Assembly (NCBI GenBank): GCA_052143315.1
Contig: JBKQTE010000057.1
Location: 52,514-116,513, forward strand
Direction of reading: 5' to 3'
Length of the DNA stretch: 64,000 nucleotides
Source: DASZIT01 sp052143315
GTDB lineage: Bacteria > Actinomycetota > Acidimicrobiia > Acidimicrobiales > RAAP-2
Position 1 is the stretch's first letter, and every line of letters begins with the position of its first letter. Below are positions 50,506-63,009 of the stretch, in pieces. The translations under genes and the position numbers were made by a program. The notes beneath the pieces were generated by a model. The model did no database searches, was not told the DNA's origin, and was given only the letters and a program-made list of their open reading frames with translations.

Positions 50506-51075
50506 GTGGCCGAACGCGAGCGCAGTCACACCCGTCCGCGGGGTGCCCTCTTTGTCCCCCGTGCCCAGGTGATGTCGGCATCCGACGTCCAGCGGGCCGT
50601 CACCCGCATGGCCCACGAGATCGACGAGCGGAACCGCGGCCTCGACAACCTGGTCCTGATCGGCCTGCAGACCGGGGGCGTGCCCATCGCCCATCGCCTG
50701 GCCGCCAGCCTCGAGCAGGTGGAGACGACCGCCGTCCCGGTGGGCTCCCTCGACGTGGCCTTCTACCGCGACGACATCGGCCTCCGCCCGGTGCTGCCGG
50801 AGGCGGTGACCGACATCGCCGTCGACCTGACCGGGGCCACCGTCATACTGGTCGACGACGTGCTGTTCACCGGGCGGACCATCCGGGCCGCCCTCAACGC
50901 CCTCAACGAGTACGGGCGGGCCCAGGCGGTGCAGCTGGCGGTGATGGTCGACCGCGGCCACCGTGAGCTTCCCATCCGGCCCGACTTCGTGGGCAAGAAC
51001 CTCCCCACCCGCCGCGACGAGATGGTCGACGTGACCGAGGAAGGCGTGGTCCTCGGCGACGTGGTCAACCGGTGA
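50506..51075 (+). CDS. pyrR: bifunctional pyr operon regulator / uracil phosphoribosyltransferase
   Basis: 189 residues. The PRPP-binding motif is VILVDDVLFTGRTIRAAL (about 107-124); LVLIGLQTGGVPIAHRLA (about 48-65) and VAFYRDDIG fit PyrR rather than other phosphoribosyltransferases. It binds pyr leader RNA in response to UMP/UTP and PRPP and may convert uracil to UMP. GTG 50506 has AGGAGG close upstream. It is the first gene of the operon; its stop overlaps pyrB by 4 nt (GTGA). Confidence 0.96.
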   Translation: MAERERSHTRPRGALFVPRAQVMSASDVQRAVTRMAHEIDERNRGLDNLVLIGLQTGGVPIAHRLAASLEQVETTAVPVGSLDVAFYRDDIGLRPVLPEAVTDIAVDLTGATVILVDDVLFTGRTIRAALNALNEYGRAQAVQLAVMVDRGHRELPIRPDFVGKNLPTRRDEMVDVTEEGVVLGDVVNR

Positions 51076-52052
51076 GCCCCTTTCCCCGACACCTGCTGAG
51101 CATCGGCGACCTGGGACCGGAGGGCATCGCCGAGGTGCTCCGGGTGACCGACTCCTTCGTCGAGGTGGCGCACCGGGCCAACCCCAAAGTGCCGGCCCTG
51201 CGCGGCCGCACGGTGGCCACCCTCTTCTTCGAGGACTCCACCCGCACCCGGGTGTCGTTCGAGACCGCCGCCAAGCGGTTGTCGGCCGACGTCCTCTCCT
51301 TCGCCGCCGGGTCGTCGTCGGTGAAGAAGGGCGAGTCCCTACGGGACACGGTGGAGACCATCGACGCCATGGGGATCGACGCCGTCATCATCCGGCACCC
51401 CTCGTCGGGCGCCCCCGAGCAGGTGGCCCGCTGGGTGCCGGACACCGCGGTGGTCAACGCCGGGGACGGCTGGCACGAGCACCCCACCCAGGCGCTACTC
51501 GACCTCTACACCGTCCGCCAGGCCCTCGAGGCGGAGGGCGGCGTCGGCGACGGGCTCGACGGCTTCAAGGGGCTGCGGGTGGTGATCGTGGGCGACATCC
51601 GCCACAGCCGGGTGGCCCGCTCCCAGGTGGCCGCCTACGCCGCCTTGGGAGCCGAGGTGACCCTGGTGGCGCCCCGCACCCTGCTGCCGCCCTCCCTCGA
51701 GGGGTGGCCCATCGCCGCCGTCAGCCACGACATCGACGCCGAGCTCCCCTCCGCCGACGTGGTCTCCCTGCTCCGGGTCCAGTCCGAGCGGGGGAGCGGC
51801 GAGTTCGTGCCCAGCCTGCGGGAGTACACCGCCGGCTACGGCCTGACCGCCCGCCGGGCCGCCATGCTCAAGCCGGACACGCTCATCCTCCACCCGGGTC
51901 CCATGGTGCGGGGGGTGGAGATCGCCTCGGAGGTCGCCGACCTCCCGGCCGCCCGGATCACCGGGCAGGTGAGCAACGGGGTGGCGGTGCGGATGGCGGT
52001 GCTCTTCCTGCTGCTGGCCCAGGGGCCCGCCGACGGGGGTACCGGTGAGTGA
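51072..52052 (+). CDS. pyrB: aspartate carbamoyltransferase catalytic subunit
   Basis: 326 residues. The carbamoyl-phosphate motif FFEDSTRTRVSFETAAKRL (about 51-69) and the HPTQALLDLYT motif (about 137-147) are diagnostic; VVIVGDIRHSRVARS and HPGPMVRGVEI belong to the aspartate domain. It makes carbamoyl-aspartate. No pyrI regulatory subunit is present. The GTG start and the 8-nt overlap with pyrC show tight packing. Confidence 0.97.
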   Translation: MSPFPRHLLSIGDLGPEGIAEVLRVTDSFVEVAHRANPKVPALRGRTVATLFFEDSTRTRVSFETAAKRLSADVLSFAAGSSSVKKGESLRDTVETIDAMGIDAVIIRHPSSGAPEQVARWVPDTAVVNAGDGWHEHPTQALLDLYTVRQALEAEGGVGDGLDGFKGLRVVIVGDIRHSRVARSQVAAYAALGAEVTLVAPRTLLPPSLEGWPIAAVSHDIDAELPSADVVSLLRVQSERGSGEFVPSLREYTAGYGLTARRAAMLKPDTLILHPGPMVRGVEIASEVADLPAARITGQVSNGVAVRMAVLFLLLAQGPADGGTGE

Positions 52053-53376
52053 TCCGCATGGTTCCGGTGCGAGCGGTCCGGAGCGGACGGTGCTGATCCG
52101 GGGCGGCACGGTGGTCGACGCCACCGGCGGGCGCCGGGCCGACGTGGTGGTCACCGGCCGGCGGGTGGCCGCCGTCGGGACCGACCTCGACGCGCCGGCG
52201 GGGGCCACCGTGCTCGACGCCGGCGGCTGCGTGGTCGCCCCCGGCCTGGTCGACCTCCACACCCACCTGCGGGAGCCGGGCCACGAGGAGGCCGAGACGG
52301 TCGAGACCGGCACCCGGGCGGCCGCTCTCGGCGGCTACACCGCGGTGGTGGCCATGCCCAACACCGACCCGCCGCTGGACACCGCCGACGCCGTGCGGAA
52401 CGTCCTGGAGCTGGGGCGCACCGCCACCGCCCAGGTGGCGGTGGCCGGGGCCATCACCGTGGGGCGGGCGGGCGAGCGCCTGGCGCCGATGGCCGAGCTG
52501 GCCGCCCTGGGGGTCCGCCTCTTCACCGACGACGGCGCCGGGGTGCAGTCGGCCGGGCTGATGCGCCGGGCGCTCGAGTACGCCCGGGGGCTCGACGTCA
52601 CCCTGGCCCAGCACTGCGAGGACGGCACCCTGGCCTGCGACGGCGCCATGCACGAGGGAGCCTGGTCCAGCCGGCTGGGCATCCCGGGGAGGTCGGCCCT
52701 GGCCGAGGAGGTGATGGTGGCCCGGGACATCGCCCTGGCCCGGGCGACCGGCGCCCGGGTCCACTTCCTCCACCTGTCCACCGGCCCCTCCATCGACCTG
52801 GTCCGGCGGGCCAAGGCCGAGGGACTGCCGGTCACCGCCGAGGCGGCGCCCCACCACTTCACCCTGACCGACGCCAGCGTGGCCGGCTACGACCCGGTGT
52901 TCAGGGTCAACCCGCCCCTGCGGCCCGCCGAGGACGTGGACGCCGTCAAGACCGGGCTGGCCGACGGCACCGTCGACGCCATCGCCACCGACCACGCCCC
53001 TCACGCCCCGGAGGCGAAGGACCTGCCGTTCGACCAGGCCCCTCCGGGGATGCTCGGGCTGGAGACGGCCCTGTCGCTGGCCGTCACCGAGCTCGGCCTC
53101 CCCATCGCCCGGGTGCTGGCCTTGCTCAGCTGGCAGCCGGCCGCCATCGCCGGCCTGGACCCGGCTTCCGGTGGGCGGCACGGCGGCCCGGTCGCTCCCG
53201 GGTCGGCGGCCAACCTGTGCGTGATCGACCCTACCGCCACCTGGACGGTCGACCCCATGGCCCTGGCCAGTCGCAGCCGGAACACGCCGTACGCCGGGCG
53301 GACGCTCACCGGCCGGGTCCGCCACACCGTGTTCGACGGCGAGCCGGTGGTCGTCGACGGGGAGGCCCGGCGGTGA
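52045..53376 (+). CDS. pyrC: dihydroorotase
   Basis: 443 residues, class I. Metal ligands are in PGLVDLHTHLREPGHEEAETVETGTRAAALGGYTAVVAMPNTDPP (about 70-113), HCED (about 191), HLST (about 246) and DHAPHAPEAK (about 314). It cyclises carbamoyl-aspartate to dihydroorotate. The GTG start overlaps pyrB by 8 nt and the stop overlaps carA by 4 nt. Confidence 0.97.
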   Translation: MSDPHGSGASGPERTVLIRGGTVVDATGGRRADVVVTGRRVAAVGTDLDAPAGATVLDAGGCVVAPGLVDLHTHLREPGHEEAETVETGTRAAALGGYTAVVAMPNTDPPLDTADAVRNVLELGRTATAQVAVAGAITVGRAGERLAPMAELAALGVRLFTDDGAGVQSAGLMRRALEYARGLDVTLAQHCEDGTLACDGAMHEGAWSSRLGIPGRSALAEEVMVARDIALARATGARVHFLHLSTGPSIDLVRRAKAEGLPVTAEAAPHHFTLTDASVAGYDPVFRVNPPLRPAEDVDAVKTGLADGTVDAIATDHAPHAPEAKDLPFDQAPPGMLGLETALSLAVTELGLPIARVLALLSWQPAAIAGLDPASGGRHGGPVAPGSAANLCVIDPTATWTVDPMALASRSRNTPYAGRTLTGRVRHTVFDGEPVVVDGEARR

Positions 53377-54517
53377 GCGGGCGGAACGGAACCGCTCCCC
53401 GGGAGGACGCCCGGCTGGTGCTGGCCGACGGCGAGATCTTCGAGGGGGAGGCGATCGGGGCGGTGCCGGTCGACCCCGACGGCCGCCCCACCGGCGTCGC
53501 CACCGGCGAGGCGGTGTTCAACACGGTGCTCTCCGGCTACCAGGAAGTGCTGACCGACCCGTCGTACGCCGGCCAGGTCATCGCCTTCACCTACCCGCAC
53601 ATCGGCAACTACGGCGTGAACCCGACCGACGACGAGGCGCCCCGGCCGTTCGCCCGGGGCGTCATCGTGCGGGACCTGTGCGACCGGCCGAGCAGCTGGC
53701 GGGCCACCGGGTCGCTCGAGGACCTGCTGGTCCGTACCGGGGTGCCCGGTATCACCGGCGTCGACACCCGACGCCTCACCCGCCACCTGCGCGACAGGGG
53801 GACCATGCCGTGCGCCTTCGGGACCGCCGGTGGCGACGACCTGCTGGTCGCCGCCCGGGACGCCGCCCCCACCGACGGCCACGATCTGGTCTCCGGGGTG
53901 ACCACGTCGACGATGGTCACCCGGGGGGACGGCCCCTACCGGGGGGTGGCTTACGACTTCGGGATCAAGGAGGCCATGCTCCGACAGCTCGGGGAGCTGG
54001 CCACCGTCACCGTGGTACCGGCCTCCACCCGGGCCGAGGAGGTGCTGGCCCTGGCGCCCGACGGCGTCTTCCTCTCCAACGGTCCGGGCGACCCGGCCGC
54101 CCTGCCGTCCATCGTCGGCGAGCTGGCCACGCTGGCCTCGGCCGGCACCGTCCCGGTCTTCGGGATCTGCCTCGGCCACCAGCTGCTGGCCACCGCCCTC
54201 GGTGCCTCCACCTACAAGCTGCCCTTCGGCCACCACGGCGGCAACCACCCGGTGAAGCGGCTCTCCGACGGGCGGGTGGAGATCACCTCGCAGAACCACA
54301 ACTACGCGGTGGCCGAGGGCTCGTTGGACAGCGCCGAGGTCACCCACGTCAACCTGAACGACGGGGTCATCGAGGGCATCCGCAGCCGGCACGTCCCCGT
54401 CTTCAGCGTCCAGTACCACCCCGAGGCCGGACCCGGCCCCCACGACGCCCGCTACCTCTTCGAGGAGTTCCGGGCGCTGATGGTGTCGACCGGCGCCACC
54501 CCTCGGGGACGTGGCTG

Positions 54518-54518
<1 letters not shown>
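53373..54518 (+). CDS. carA: carbamoyl-phosphate synthase small subunit
   Basis: 381 residues. The N-terminal domain (VLADGEIFEGEAIG, then FNTVLSGYQEVLTDPSYAGQ) precedes the class I glutamine amidotransferase domain with the nucleophile Cys in VFGICLGHQLLATALGA (about 264) and the His/Glu dyad in SVQYHPEAGPGP (about 347-358). It supplies ammonia to CarB. The GTG start overlaps pyrC (GTGA) and the stop shares a base with carB (TGATG). Confidence 0.97.
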
Positions 54519-57828
<3,310 letters not shown>

Positions 57829-57832
<4 letters not shown>

Positions 57833-58812
57833 GCTCGTCCGGCGGGTCGGGCCGGGTGCGCCGGGTTCGCCGGGCGTGGCGGGCGGTGGTGGCCGGCGAC
57901 GTCGACCTGTCGGCCACGGTGGGGCCGGTCGAGCTCCCCAACCCGGTGATGACCGCCTCGGGCACCGCCGGCCACGGCGACGAGCTGGCCGCCTACCTGC
58001 CGCTGTCGTCGCTCGGGGCGGTGGTGGCCAAGTCGATCAGCGCCGGGCCGTGGCCGGGCAACCCGGCGCCGCGGGTCCACCAGACCCCGTCCGGCATGCT
58101 CAACAGCGTGGGGCTCCAGGGTCCCGGCGTCGAGGCGTGGGTGCGGGACGACCTGCCCCGGCTGCGGGCGGCCGGGGCCAGGGTGGTGGTGAGCATCTGG
58201 GGCCGCCGGGTGGAGGAGTTCGCCGAGGCCGCCGCCATGCTGGCCGGAGCGGAGGGACTGGTGGCCATGGAGGTCAACGTCAGCTGTCCGAACCTCGAGG
58301 ACCGCCGGCGGATGTTCGCCCATTCGCCCGAGTCCACCGGGTCGGTGCTCCGGGCGGTGGCTGCCCAGACCGGGCTCCCGCTGTGGGCCAAGCTCAGCCC
58401 CAACGTGGCCGACCTGGCCGAGATCGCCGCCGCCGCCGCCGAGTCGGGCGCCTCCGCCGTGACGCTGGTCAACACCGTGCTGGGCATGGCCGTCGACGTC
58501 GAACGGCGCCGGCCGGTGCTGGGAGCCGGGGGAGGCGGGCTGTCGGGAGCCGCCGTGCACCCGGTGGCGGTGCGGGCCGTCTTCGATGTCCGGGCCGCCC
58601 TGCCCGACCTCCCGATCGTCGGGGTGGGCGGGATCATGTCAGGGGAGGACGCCATCGAGCTGCTGATGGCCGGAGCCGACGCGGTGCAGGTGGGCACGGC
58701 GACCTTCCGCGACCCCCGGGCACCGCGGCAGGTGCTGGAGCAGCTCGAGACCTGGTGCGCCCGCCGGGGGGTACGTCGGGTGGCCGATCTGATCGGGGCA
58801 GCCCATGGGTGA
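57829..58812 (+). CDS. pyrD: dihydroorotate dehydrogenase, class 1B-type catalytic subunit
   Basis: 327 residues. NPVMTASGTAGHGDE (about 39-53), PSGMLNSVGLQGPGVEAWV (about 88) and NVSCPNL (about 150) with the catalytic Cys identify class 1; GMAVDVERRRPVLGAGGGGLSGAAVHPVAVR and VGVGGIMSGEDAIELLMAGADAVQVGTA fit class 1B. Class 1B enzymes normally need the PyrK iron-sulfur/FAD subunit for NAD coupling, but no pyrK is present in this operon. ATG overlaps the carB stop (ATGA), and the stop overlaps pyrF by 8 nt. Confidence 0.95.
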
Positions 58813-59656
58813 GGTCGGCAGCTTCGGGGCTCGGCTGGCGGCGGCGGTGGGCCGCACCGGGCCGCTGTGCGCCGGTATCGACCCGTCCGGGTCGATGTTG
58901 CGCCACTGGGGGCTGGGCGACGATGCCGACGGGCTCCGGCGGTTCGGGTCCCGGTGCGTGGAGGCGTTCGCCGGGGTGGTCCCGGTGGTCAAGCCCCAGG
59001 TGGCGTTCTTCGAGCGCCACGGGTCGGCCGGCATCGCCGCCCTGGAGTCGCTGATCGCCGAGGCCCGCTCGGCCGGGCTGCTGGTGATCGCCGACGCCAA
59101 GCGTGGCGACATCGGCAGCACCATGGAGGCGTACGCCTCGGCGTGGCTGGACGACGCCAGCCCGCTGGCCGCCGACGCGGTGACGGCGCTGCCGTACCTG
59201 GGGCTGGGGGCCCTCGAGCCCATGATCGACCTGGCGGCGGCCACCGGTCGGGGGGTGATCGTGGTGGTCCGGAGCTCCAACCCTGAGGGTCGCGTGCTGC
59301 AGCGGGCGCTCACCCAGTCGGGCGCCGGACCGTCGGTGGAGGACCTGCTGCTGACCGAGATCGCCGAGCGCAACGGTGGGGGAGCGGTGCCGGCGGGCAC
59401 GGTGGGGGCGGTGGTGGGCGCCACCCTCGAGCCGTCGTCGTTCGTCCTTTCGTCGCTGGGCGGCCCGATCCTGGCCCCCGGGGTAGGGGCCCAGGGTGCC
59501 ACCGTCGCCGATGTGGCCGCCCTCTTCGGTGGGTGCCCCCCGGGGTCGGTGGTGGCCAACGTCTCGCGTTCGGTGCTGGCTGCCGGCCCCGACGTGGGTG
59601 CGCTGCGGAAGGCGGCCCTGGCCGGGTGCCAGGAGCTGGCCACGGCCCTGGGGTGA
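58805..59656 (+). CDS. pyrF: orotidine 5'-phosphate decarboxylase (type 2)
   Basis: 283 residues. LCAGIDPSGSML (about 21-32), VKPQVAFFERHG (about 62) and the catalytic ADAKRGDIGSTMEAYA (about 96-111) with the Asp-Lys-Asp array are diagnostic; the length fits the mycobacterial-type (type 2) enzyme. It decarboxylates OMP to UMP, the last step of the pathway encoded by the operon. The GTG/ATG context overlaps pyrD by 8 nt. Confidence 0.97.
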   Translation: MGEVGSFGARLAAAVGRTGPLCAGIDPSGSMLRHWGLGDDADGLRRFGSRCVEAFAGVVPVVKPQVAFFERHGSAGIAALESLIAEARSAGLLVIADAKRGDIGSTMEAYASAWLDDASPLAADAVTALPYLGLGALEPMIDLAAATGRGVIVVVRSSNPEGRVLQRALTQSGAGPSVEDLLLTEIAERNGGGAVPAGTVGAVVGATLEPSSFVLSSLGGPILAPGVGAQGATVADVAALFGGCPPGSVVANVSRSVLAAGPDVGALRKAALAGCQELATALG

Positions 59657-59684
59657 GCGGCGCGGTGGTCGGCGTGGCTCGGGC

Positions 59685-60638
59685 TCAGCCGAGCTGGGTG
59701 ACGATCAGCGAGGCGCTTACCGGGTGGGTGCCACCGGCCAGCGGCGTGATCGTCAGCGCGGTGGAGTTCCCGGTCGGATTGGCCACGGACAGCAACGAGT
59801 CGGCGACCGTCGTCGTGACCAGCGAGTGCCCCACGATCTGCGAGGTGCCGGTGGCACGCCCGACGACGGTATAGGGGAGCTCGACCGGGCCGGCACCGCT
59901 GTCCAGCGTCAGCACCAGCTGCCCGGCCTCGGTGACCGGGACCTGGAACGACACGTCGTAGGTGCCAATGGATGTCAGCTCGATGGCGGACGACGACGAC
60001 CGGATGATCGACGTGCCACTTGTCGGACCGTCTTGGGGGAACGCCACGTCTGCGCCCACCGCCACCGTCGCCGAGTTGTCGGGGGGCATCAGGGCGTAGA
60101 ACTCGGCATAGTTCCCGGTGCCGGCGGGACCGGTCGGTCCGGTCGGTCCGGTCGGTCCCTGGGCTCCGGTCGGTCCGGTCGGTCCGGTCGGTCCCTGGGC
60201 CCCGGTGGCCCCGGTGCCAGAGGCTCCGGTGCTGGAGGCCATGCCGACGACCGGTCCGGCGAGGTGCCGGCCGCCGAGCGACCCCTCGAAGGCGGCATCG
60301 CCGAACGAGAAGACGCCACCGTCCTCGGCCACCAGCCAGTACCCGTGGCCGTCGGAGGTCGGGACGATCCCGGTGATGGGCGAATTGAGCGGTTGGCCGG
60401 CCATCGATCCGTAGAACTGGGCGGTGCCGAAGGTGAACACCCCGCCGTCAGAAGCCACCAGCCAGTAGCCGCTGCCACCGCCCTCCTCGGCGACCCGGGT
60501 GGCCGAGGCCAGGCGGGCCGAGAACCCGGCGGCACCCGAGGTGGAGGAGCCGTGGTCGGTCACAGCCAGGGCCCCGACGACCACGACCAGGAGGGCGGTC
60601 AAGACGGTCACTACCTTGGTACGCGGTCCCAGCTTCAT
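59685..60638 (-). CDS. surface protein: YWLVASDGG repeats, collagen-like stalk, BclA-type C-terminal domain
   Basis: 317 residues. A signal anchor (about 8-27) is followed by two about 40-residue repeats, GYWLVASDGGVFTFG and GYWLVAEDGGVFSFG (about 57-135), common in Acidimicrobiia. Ten uninterrupted Gly-X-Y triplets (143-172, GPTGPTGPTGAQ type) form a short collagen-like stalk. The last about 140 residues (from NYAEFYALMPP) match the C-terminal trimerising head of Bacillus/Clostridium BclA-type exosporium glycoproteins: ELPYTVVGRATGTSQIVG, SLLSVANPTGN, ALTITPLAGG. It is probably a trimeric, surface-exposed filament. AGGAG precedes the ATG at 60638. Confidence 0.87.
   Translation of the reverse strand: MKLGPRTKVVTVLTALLVVVVGALAVTDHGSSTSGAAGFSARLASATRVAEEGGGSGYWLVASDGGVFTFGTAQFYGSMAGQPLNSPITGIVPTSDGHGYWLVAEDGGVFSFGDAAFEGSLGGRHLAGPVVGMASSTGASGTGATGAQGPTGPTGPTGAQGPTGPTGPTGPAGTGNYAEFYALMPPDNSATVAVGADVAFPQDGPTSGTSIIRSSSSAIELTSIGTYDVSFQVPVTEAGQLVLTLDSGAGPVELPYTVVGRATGTSQIVGHSLVTTTVADSLLSVANPTGNSTALTITPLAGGTHPVSASLIVTQLG
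60130..60201. repeat. two tandem 36-bp repeats encoding the collagen-like stalk
   Basis: The run of GGTCGGTCC units followed by CTGGGC occurs twice in phase with a 36-bp period. On the minus strand it encodes (Gly-Pro-Thr)3-Gly-Ala-Gln-type blocks. Length variation by slippage is possible. Confidence 0.8.
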
Positions 60639-60720
60639 GGTGTCGTGCTCCTGTCTCGGTCGTCAGTGCACCGTAGACCCTCATCTTCGGCGATCGACGT
60701 TTCTCTCGAGGTCCGTGGGC

Positions 60721-60726
60721 CATGAT
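60721..60726 (+). promoter_or_regulatory. -10 hexamer (CATGAT type), leaderless promoter of the DUF1345-like gene
   Basis: CATGAT ending 6 nt before the GTG at 60733. The same hexamer and spacing recur at 63601-63606. Confidence 0.4.
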
Positions 60727-60732
60727 GGCTCG

Positions 60733-61416
60733 GTGGGGACCGACGCCGACACCGACCGCCAGGGCCGCTCGGCAGGGCTCGGGGAGCCCCGGTGGCCGAT
60801 GGCGCTGGCGGTGCTCCTTGCCGGAGCGCTGCGGGCGGCGCTGCCACCCCAGCTCCGCAACGGGGACGCCCGCTGGCTCTTCCTGGTCGTGGTGGTGGTG
60901 CTGCTGGGGGTGTTGATCGTCGGCGATCCGGGCCGGATCGACCGGGACGTGCGGTGGCTGCGGGTCCTCACCGGGTTGCTGATCGGTGTCATCACCGTGG
61001 TGAACGCCTCGGCCGCCATCCGGCTGGTGGTGGCCATCGTCAACACCGCCACGTTCACCAACGATGCCAAAGTGCTCCTGGCCAGCGGCGGGGCCATCTG
61101 GCTGACCAACGTCATCGCCTTCGCGCTCTGGTACTGGGATCTCGATCGGGGAGGGCCGGTGGCCCGCGCCACCGGCACTGGCGGCCGTCCGGCCCTCGTC
61201 TTCCCCGAGATGCTGCACGAGGAGCACGTCGGCACCGGCTGGTACCCGAGGTTCGTGGACTACTTCCACTTCGCCTTCGCCACGGCCACGGCGTTCAGCC
61301 CGACCGACGTGTCGGCCATCCGACCGTGGATGAAGCTGATGATGATGGCCGAGGAGGCGATCTCCCTCGTCGTGGCGCTGTTGGTGGTGGCGCGAGCGGT
61401 GAACATCCTCAAGTGA
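60733..61416 (+). CDS. DUF1345-like membrane protein
   Basis: 227 residues. Four to five TM helices occur at about 20-55, 75-100, 110-130 and 195-220. The C-terminal pattern YFHFAFATATAFSPTDVSAIRPWMKLMMMAEEAISLVVALLVVARAVNIL (about 175-226) is characteristic of DUF1345 and of ion-channel-like membrane proteins. Function is unknown. The GTG start is supported by CATGAT 6 nt upstream; a downstream ATG at residue about 23 is possible. Confidence 0.78.
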   Translation: MGTDADTDRQGRSAGLGEPRWPMALAVLLAGALRAALPPQLRNGDARWLFLVVVVVLLGVLIVGDPGRIDRDVRWLRVLTGLLIGVITVVNASAAIRLVVAIVNTATFTNDAKVLLASGGAIWLTNVIAFALWYWDLDRGGPVARATGTGGRPALVFPEMLHEEHVGTGWYPRFVDYFHFAFATATAFSPTDVSAIRPWMKLMMMAEEAISLVVALLVVARAVNILK

Positions 61417-61440
61417 GGCCCGCAGACCGCCCGCTCGCCG

Positions 61441-62967
61441 TCAGCGACGCCCGTAGAGCAGCCGCATCACCGTGGTCAGCACCTCGGTGGCCGCCTTCGG
61501 CCGGCTGAAACTGGTCATGTTCACCGGCAGGGCGAATCGCTGGGCGGTGATGGCCTTGGCCCGCGTGAACTCTCGCAGGCCGTCGGCGCCGTGGATGCGG
61601 CCGAAGCCCGACTCGCCGACCCCGCCGAAGGGCAGCGCCGGAATGAAGGCGAAGGTCAGCACCGAGTTCACCGAGGTCATGCCCGAGCGCATGGCCCGGG
61701 CCAGCTCGATGCCGCGGTCCCGCGACCGGGCGAAGACGGCGCCCCCCAGCCCGTACTCGGAGTCGTTGGTCTTGGCGATGGCCTCGTCGGCGTCGCGCAC
61801 CATGATCACCGTCAGGGTGGGGCCGAACGTCTCCTCGGTCACCGCCGACGAGTGCTCGGGCACCCCGACCAGGATGGTCGGCCCCACCCCTTCGGCTCGT
61901 ACGCTGTCGGGCCCTCCGATCACCGCCCGGGCGCCGTGGCCGATGGCGTTGTCGAGGTGGCGGCGGATGACGTCGGTCTGGGAGAGCATGGTGGGCGGGC
62001 CCCAGTCGGCGTCCTGGTCGGAACCGGGGCGCAGAGCGGCGGCCCGCTCGGTGAGGATGGCCACGAACCGGTCGTGGACGGCCTCGGTGGCATAGACCCG
62101 CTCGATGCCGATGCAGGTCTGGCCGCCGTTGCTCATCCCGCCCCAGAGGGCGGCGTCGGCGGCCGCCTGGAGGTCGGCCCCCTCCTCCACGATGAGGGCG
62201 TCCTTGCCGCCGCACTCCATCAGCACCGGGACCAGGTTCTCGGCGCAGGCGGCCATGACCTTTCGGCCGGTCCGGGCCGAGCCGGTGAAGGCCAGCTTGT
62301 CCACGCCGGACCGGCACAGGGCTGCCCCGGTGTCCCCGTGCCCGGTCACCAGCTGGAAGACCTCCCAGCCCTCCGGCACCGCCGTGGCCCAGGCGTCGAC
62401 CAGCCACTTTCCGATGGCTGGGGTGTGCTCACTGGGCTTGAACACCACGGCGTTGCCCGCCGCCAGGGCGTAGCCGATCGAGCCGATCGGGGTGAAGACC
62501 GGGTAGTTCCACGGCCCGATCACGCCGACCACGCCCAGCGGCTGGTACTCCACCGTGGCCGAGTTGTTGAGGGCCAGCAGCCCCGGGAAGACGGAGCGGG
62601 GCCCGAGGACCTTGCGGGCGTGCTTGGTCGCCCAGACCAGGTGGTCGATGACCAGGGTGATCTCCAGGACGGCGTCGGCGTGCGGCTTGCCGTTCTCCTG
62701 GTGGACCAGGTCGGCCAGCTCGTTGATCCGGCGAGCGATCTCGCCGGTGAAGGCGGCCAGGTGCCGGGCGCGGCCGTCGAACCCGAGGGAGTGCCACCAC
62801 ACCGAGGCGGCCCGGGCGCGTTGGACCGTGTAGCCGACCACCGGGGCGTCGTCCACCGCGAAGGTGGCGACGACCTCGCCGGTCGCCGGGTTCACCGAAT
62901 CGAAGGTGCCGGCGCCGGTTTCGTCGCCGCTGGACGTTGGGGAGTGGAGCTGCTCGACGGAGGACAT
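61441..62967 (-). CDS. aldehyde dehydrogenase family protein
   Basis: 508 residues. The NAD-binding GVIGPWNYPVFTPIGSIGYALAAGNAVVFKPSE (about 147-179), FTGSARTGRKVM (about 225), the general base Glu in LMECGGKDALIV (about 250) and the nucleophile Cys in NGGQTCIGIERVY (about 285) are all present. C-terminal PFGGVGESGFGRIHG fits. It oxidises aldehydes to acids; the gene resembles succinic-semialdehyde- or fatty-aldehyde-type enzymes but the substrate is not assigned. TACAGT ends 6 nt before the ATG, indicating a leaderless mRNA. Confidence 0.95.
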   Translation of the reverse strand: MSSVEQLHSPTSSGDETGAGTFDSVNPATGEVVATFAVDDAPVVGYTVQRARAASVWWHSLGFDGRARHLAAFTGEIARRINELADLVHQENGKPHADAVLEITLVIDHLVWATKHARKVLGPRSVFPGLLALNNSATVEYQPLGVVGVIGPWNYPVFTPIGSIGYALAAGNAVVFKPSEHTPAIGKWLVDAWATAVPEGWEVFQLVTGHGDTGAALCRSGVDKLAFTGSARTGRKVMAACAENLVPVLMECGGKDALIVEEGADLQAAADAALWGGMSNGGQTCIGIERVYATEAVHDRFVAILTERAAALRPGSDQDADWGPPTMLSQTDVIRRHLDNAIGHGARAVIGGPDSVRAEGVGPTILVGVPEHSSAVTEETFGPTLTVIMVRDADEAIAKTNDSEYGLGGAVFARSRDRGIELARAMRSGMTSVNSVLTFAFIPALPFGGVGESGFGRIHGADGLREFTRAKAITAQRFALPVNMTSFSRPKAATEVLTTVMRLLYGRR

Positions 62968-62973
62968 GCCCCG

Positions 62974-62979
62974 ACTGTA
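62974..62979 (-). promoter_or_regulatory. -10 hexamer, leaderless promoter of the aldehyde dehydrogenase gene
   Basis: TACAGT on the minus strand, ending 6 nt before the ATG at 62967. Confidence 0.5.
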
Positions 62980-63009
62980 GCGATCGGGGCGCTCCGACCA
63001 CCGGCGTCC

